This document shows positions 8,095 through 10,877 of a stretch of 10,877 nt of DNA, in pieces (the stretch's first letter is position 1; each line of letters starts with the position of its first letter). This DNA is from Actinomycetota bacterium (GTDB lineage Bacteria; Actinomycetota; Actinomycetes; Nanopelagicales; Nanopelagicaceae), in NCBI GenBank assembly GCA_009698975.1, contig WLPB01000019.1, forward strand, positions 1 to 10,877, given 5' to 3'. The notes beneath the pieces were generated by a model. That model was given only the letters and a program-made list of their open reading frames with translations. It searched no databases and was not told where the DNA came from. A program made the position numbers and the translations under genes.

Positions 8095-8385
8095 TTAGAG
8101 AGCAGCGCGAGAAGATCCGCCCGCAACTGCCGGCAGAATTGTGACGCTATCGCCATCTTTTACCGGGGCGTCAAGTCCTCCGAGGAAGCGGACATCTTCA
8201 TCATTGATATAAATATTGATAAAGCGGCGTAGTGCACCTTTTTCTAAAAGTCGCTCTGCTAAACCTGGATAATTGCTTTCGAGACTAGCAATGAGGGCCG
8301 AAAGGGTTGAACCCTCTGCTTCGACGCTCTTCTGCTCTTTTGTGTATGGGCGAAGAATTGTTGGGATGCGAACTTCAATAGACAT
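8095..8385 (-). CDS. cysO: CysO sulfur-carrier protein with six residues beyond Gly-Gly
   Basis: This 96-residue ubiquitin-fold (MoaD/ThiS-like) protein carries sulfur as a C-terminal thiocarboxylate for cysteine synthesis. It begins MSIEVRIPTILRPYTKEQKS, continues through LRRFINIYINDEDVRFLGGL and ends GDSVTILPAVAGG at 78-90, all close to mycobacterial CysO. The odd point is the end: six more residues, SSRAAL, follow the Gly89-Gly90 that should be the activated terminus. As I recall, M. tuberculosis CysO stops at Gly-Gly. The protein therefore looks like a precursor that must be trimmed before adenylation, and the neighbouring JAMM peptidase is the obvious candidate. The reading of the last codons was checked base by base; sequencing error is not excluded. 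The gene starts 25 bases after mec. Confidence 0.95.
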   Translation of the reverse strand: MSIEVRIPTILRPYTKEQKSVEAEGSTLSALIASLESNYPGLAERLLEKGALRRFINIYINDEDVRFLGGLDAPVKDGDSVTILPAVAGGSSRAAL

Positions 8386-8410
8386 AACCGTAGTATGTCG
8401 AAAGATTAGG

Positions 8411-8827
8411 TTATTCGGTAATTGAAATTTCTTCTTCCGTTACAACGCCATTAATTATTCGAAAAGAACGAAACTCAATTGCAGGTGCAATCTCTTCGCG
8501 GGTAGAGACGAGCACATAATGAGCTCCCGGTTCGCCTGCATATGCAATATCTGTGCGCGATGGACGAGCCTCGGTCTCTGTATGGGAGTGATAGATAACA
8601 ACAATCTCTTCATCGTTATCGTCTACTTCGCGATAGAGCGCAAGCAGATCCTTAGGATCAAATTCATAGAAAGTCGGTGAGTGAGCCGCATTAACCATTG
8701 GTTTCAAACGAGTGGGAGTATCAGAACCAACCGGGCCAAGAATCACTCCGCAGCATTCGTCAGGATATTCCGCGCGGGATTGCTCGACTATTGCATCAAC
8801 AATAGAGCGAGATATCGTAAGTGACAT
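8411..8827 (-). CDS. mec: JAMM/MPN+ zinc peptidase Mec, acting on CysO
   Basis: This 138-residue cytoplasmic metallopeptidase hydrolyses CysO-cysteine to free cysteine and regenerates CysO. The JAMM signature is complete: E24 in PDECCGVILG, H80 and H82 in YHSHTETEARPSRTD, S90 and D93, which fits E, then H-S-H-x7-S-x2-D. H80, H82 and D93 bind zinc and E24 acts as general acid/base in the family. Length fits the single-domain bacterial group. Related JAMM enzymes (QbsD, HcyD) remove residues after the Gly-Gly of their sulfur-carrier partners, so this one could also mature the extended CysO next door. It starts 10 bases after the DUF2017 gene. Confidence 0.95.
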   Translation of the reverse strand: MSLTISRSIVDAIVEQSRAEYPDECCGVILGPVGSDTPTRLKPMVNAAHSPTFYEFDPKDLLALYREVDDNDEEIVVIYHSHTETEARPSRTDIAYAGEPGAHYVLVSTREEIAPAIEFRSFRIINGVVTEEEISITE

Positions 8828-8837
8828 ACTATGAATC

Positions 8838-9398
8838 TTAATCTACTTCGCTCATGAGCGCTTCGAGAAGAGACTCTTGCAACCAACCCAGCCAGGTGTA
8901 GACGGCATAGACGCCACGAAGTGGATCATCTGGTGTGAGAAGTTCCAACTGTTCATAGCTGCTGTTATCAATTTTCAATCGAACGCCCAGTGCAAGTCTC
9001 ATATCGTTCAGTGCACCAAGCCAAGCGTTTGCACCATCATGATCAAGTTCGACATCACCCTCGGGTGAACTTTTCAGTGCAATGCGAATAGACATCGCAT
9101 GCGCCTCTTTCTTTTGCCGCAGCGTTGACTCGGTATATCTACGAAATTCAGAAGCGTCGACCTCATCCGCATATGCATCCGGTAGCAAACGACGGAGGAC
9201 ATCATCTTCTGGTGGGGAATCATGTGAGGTAATTCCAACCATCGCAGCAAGGGGATCTTCGTGACCATGATCGACTCGCTCAGATAAAAGTTCAATCAGC
9301 TGTTCACAGAGATTGACCAAAATTCCGCTCTCGGTCTCATCGAATGTGATTACATAGGAATGACTTCCGTGACGCTTAAATCCCTCGTTAGCAGCCAT
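8838..9398 (-). CDS. DUF2017-like protein linked to clpS
   Basis: This 186-residue soluble acidic protein has no catalytic motif that I can see. I assign it to the DUF2017 group from its place directly after clpS and before mec in actinobacteria (recalled equivalent Rv1332) and from general features: a start with FKRHGSHSYVITFDETESGILVNLCEQLIELL, a central RRLLPDAYADEVDASEFRRYTESTLR, and a C-terminal half containing DGANAWLGALNDMRLALGVRL and VYTWLGWLQESLLEAL. I chose the ATG at 9398, two bases after the clpS stop. The alternative ATG at 9434 would overlap clpS by 34 bases and add twelve residues with no helical or conserved look. The tight junction suggests coupled translation and a role near N-degron proteolysis, but that is only inference. 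Confidence 0.8.
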   Translation of the reverse strand: MAANEGFKRHGSHSYVITFDETESGILVNLCEQLIELLSERVDHGHEDPLAAMVGITSHDSPPEDDVLRRLLPDAYADEVDASEFRRYTESTLRQKKEAHAMSIRIALKSSPEGDVELDHDGANAWLGALNDMRLALGVRLKIDNSSYEQLELLTPDDPLRGVYAVYTWLGWLQESLLEALMSEVD

Positions 9399-9400
9399 AA

Positions 9401-9697
9401 TTAAGCGAGATCCCCGCGCTGGATTGTTGCCCAAAGACCAAATTCATGGAGCCTTGCCACATCGTGTTCCATCTCTTCGCGGCTTCCCGTCGAGACAATT
9501 GCCTTGCCCTCATTGTGGACCTGCAACATAAGTTCGGTCGCTTTTGATTTTGAATACCCGAAGAGCTCCATAAATACATATGTGACATAGCTTTGAAGAT
9601 TTACTGGGTCATCCCAGACGAGCGTTACCCACGGAGAATTGTCAGAGAAGATCGCTTTGATCTGCTCCTCAATTGCGCTCTCGGTCTTTATCGCCAT
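9401..9697 (-). CDS. clpS: ClpS adaptor for Clp protease (N-degron recognition)
   Basis: This 98-residue cytoplasmic adaptor binds proteins with a destabilising N-terminal residue and delivers them to the ClpC/ClpA unfoldase of Clp protease. Residues 1-20 are the flexible N-terminal extension. The core has [20 protein letters not shown] at 23-42, with the amino-group-binding D29-D30, and [13 protein letters not shown] at 56-68 with H61, matching His66 of the E. coli protein. The end, [16 protein letters not shown], is typical of actinobacterial members. It starts four bases after the stop of the glycosidase gene with no visible ribosome binding site, so it may rely on coupling with that gene or on its own leaderless transcript. 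Confidence 0.96.
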   Translation of the reverse strand: MAIKTESAIEEQIKAIFSDNSPWVTLVWDDPVNLQSYVTYVFMELFGYSKSKATELMLQVHNEGKAIVSTGSREEMEHDVARLHEFGLWATIQRGDLA

Positions 9698-9701
9698 AGT
9701 T

Positions 9702-10877
9702 CTATTTAACCAATTTTGGTGGAATAGTTGAACGGATTAAAACCGAGAATTGCGGAGAAATCTTCTCTGGATATAAAGCATCCCCCGCCGCAATGACTCG
9801 AAGAGTTACTGCGCCTCGTTGCTGCGCCGGGACCGGTAGCGAGAAGTTACCTAGAGAGTCTGTTACAGCGCTGGCACCGAGTGCGACCCACTTGCCAGCG
9901 AGAAGAGTTTGGAGAGTTACAGTAGTTCCAACTGTTCTTGGTCGTAGCGATCCTGTAATTGCAAAGCTCTCACCGCTCTTTATTGAGGATGTTGCGCTAA
10001 TAATGAGGCCACGATTAATTACAACAGCGCCCTCGTTACTTATTCCCGCACTGCGCTCCCAGGTGCCCTCTGAATAAACCCGCACTGTCGTCGCCTTGCC
10101 GAGCAGAATCTTCTTTGAGATCTTGCCTTCAATATCTGTGGTGGCATTTGCTAATAGTCGCCAATCAACTTCCCCTGGTGATTTTCCTTCTACACGTACA
10201 GGAACATTCGCGAGTGGAGACTTATCTTTAATTGTGAGCGTCGCACTGAGCGAAATTGGCTGGCCATAGTTGACGGTGCCAGTTTCAATAATCAGGTTTG
10301 CAATTACCTTATCTGGTGCAATTGATTTAGCGACATTACGAACTCCCTCGAGTGCAAGTGGTTCTTCCATACCGATTGTCCAAGCAGCTAATCCACCTAG
10401 TCGATATTTCTCAACTAACGAAGCGCGCGCTGTATAGCTTTGAGCATCTTGATACCAAGCAACACGGGTTGCAGTGCATGACGTTGATAGTCCCCCAGCA
10501 GTAGTGCCGTTATAACTCTTTTGATAGGTAAACGTTCTTTCACCATATTGCTCGTTGTAAGTAGCTACAACACCATAGGTTGCAGCCAAATTCTGGGCGT
10601 CACGCATTACAAATGTGGCTGCCTTCGCACCTGGCTTAATTACTGAGGCAACATTTGATGGACAGATACCGGTAACCGCTGTTACCCAATCACGTCCATA
10701 TCCAGGAACGCCAATATAAACTTTTGATGCCGGCATGATTGATACTGCGTACTTCACAGTTTTCTCTGTCCAAGCAAGTGGGCCAATCGGGCCGGGTCTT
10801 GCAACAGAATAGTCATACGTCATGATGCGCAGTCGATCTATATGCGGTGCGATTGCAGCCCAGGCGTAAACGTAATA
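9702..10877 (-). CDS. GH18-type glycosidase, C-terminal part, with two Ig-like domains
   Basis: 391 residues are visible and the frame is open through the right edge, so the true start is outside; the Met at 10823 is internal. The visible start (about 1-185) is the C-terminal half of a family-18 barrel of the spore-lytic/YaaH type: [10 protein letters not shown] at 15-24, [17 protein letters not shown] at 28-44, [13 protein letters not shown] at 52-64 and [12 protein letters not shown] at 161-172 (the last strand's Trp). The catalytic DxxDxDxE strand would lie upstream. Two beta-rich repeats follow, about 193-285 and 288-383, of the bacterial Ig-like type (for example [21 protein letters not shown] and [20 protein letters not shown]). 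These are usual in secreted or wall-bound hydrolases acting on chitin or N-acetylglucosamine polymers. Substrate and export signal cannot be seen. Confidence 0.85.
   Translation of the reverse strand, partial: YYVYAWAAIAPHIDRLRIMTYDYSVARPGPIGPLAWTEKTVKYAVSIMPASKVYIGVPGYGRDWVTAVTGICPSNVASVIKPGAKAATFVMRDAQNLAATYGVVATYNEQYGERTFTYQKSYNGTTAGGLSTSCTATRVAWYQDAQSYTARASLVEKYRLGGLAAWTIGMEEPLALEGVRNVAKSIAPDKVIANLIIETGTVNYGQPISLSATLTIKDKSPLANVPVRVEGKSPGEVDWRLLANATTDIEGKISKKILLGKATTVRVYSEGTWERSAGISNEGAVVINRGLIISATSSIKSGESFAITGSLRPRTVGTTVTLQTLLAGKWVALGASAVTDSLGNFSLPVPAQQRGAVTLRVIAAGDALYPEKISPQFSVLIRSTIPPKLVK

Overview
The window reads as chromosomal DNA of a small-genome actinobacterium. It has moderate GC, short intergenic gaps and several genes that abut or overlap. 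On the minus strand it carries a gene order close to the Mycobacterium tuberculosis clpS-DUF2017-mec-cysO-cysM-murI-rph-rdgB neighbourhood (recalled Rv1331 to Rv1341). The modest GC and compaction would fit a freshwater Nanopelagicales (acI-type) genome, but that placement is inference from style and gene content, not from a marker gene.

Layout. Bases 1-446 (minus) hold the N-terminal half of a MIP-family channel that starts on GTG and runs off the left edge. Divergent from it is a haemolysin III/PAQR-type seven-helix membrane protein (533-1186, plus). A repeat and hairpin region follows at about 1162-1227. Then comes a plus-strand pair separated by 5 bases: an alanine-rich coiled-coil protein (1328-2134) and a large OafA-type acyltransferase with a C-terminal SGNH-like domain (2140-3882). 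A 40-bp perfect palindrome (3891-3930) forms a bidirectional terminator between this pair and a convergent gene. That gene (3938-4795, minus) encodes an unusual protein with a histone-H1-like lysine/alanine/proline tail, one membrane helix and a fibronectin-III-like outer domain.

From the right edge to 4927 the genes all lie on the minus strand: the C-terminal part of a GH18-type glycosidase with two Ig-like domains, clpS, a DUF2017-like gene, the JAMM peptidase mec, the sulfur carrier cysO, the O-phosphoserine-type cysteine synthase cysM, glutamate racemase murI, RNase PH and the dITP/XTP pyrophosphatase rdgB. Spacing is from a 1-base overlap to about 40 bases, so one or a few long transcripts are likely.

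How they work together. Mec, CysO and CysM form the protein-thiocarboxylate route to cysteine: CysM joins O-phosphoserine to thiocarboxylated CysO, and Mec releases cysteine from CysO-Cys. Here CysO carries six residues after its Gly-Gly, so Mec or another peptidase would first have to trim it. ClpS is the N-degron adaptor for Clp protease. MurI supplies D-glutamate for peptidoglycan, RNase PH trims tRNA 3' ends, and RdgB cleans the nucleotide pool. The most unusual items are the membrane-tethered histone-like protein and the extended CysO precursor. I found no CRISPR array, transposon, rRNA or tRNA.
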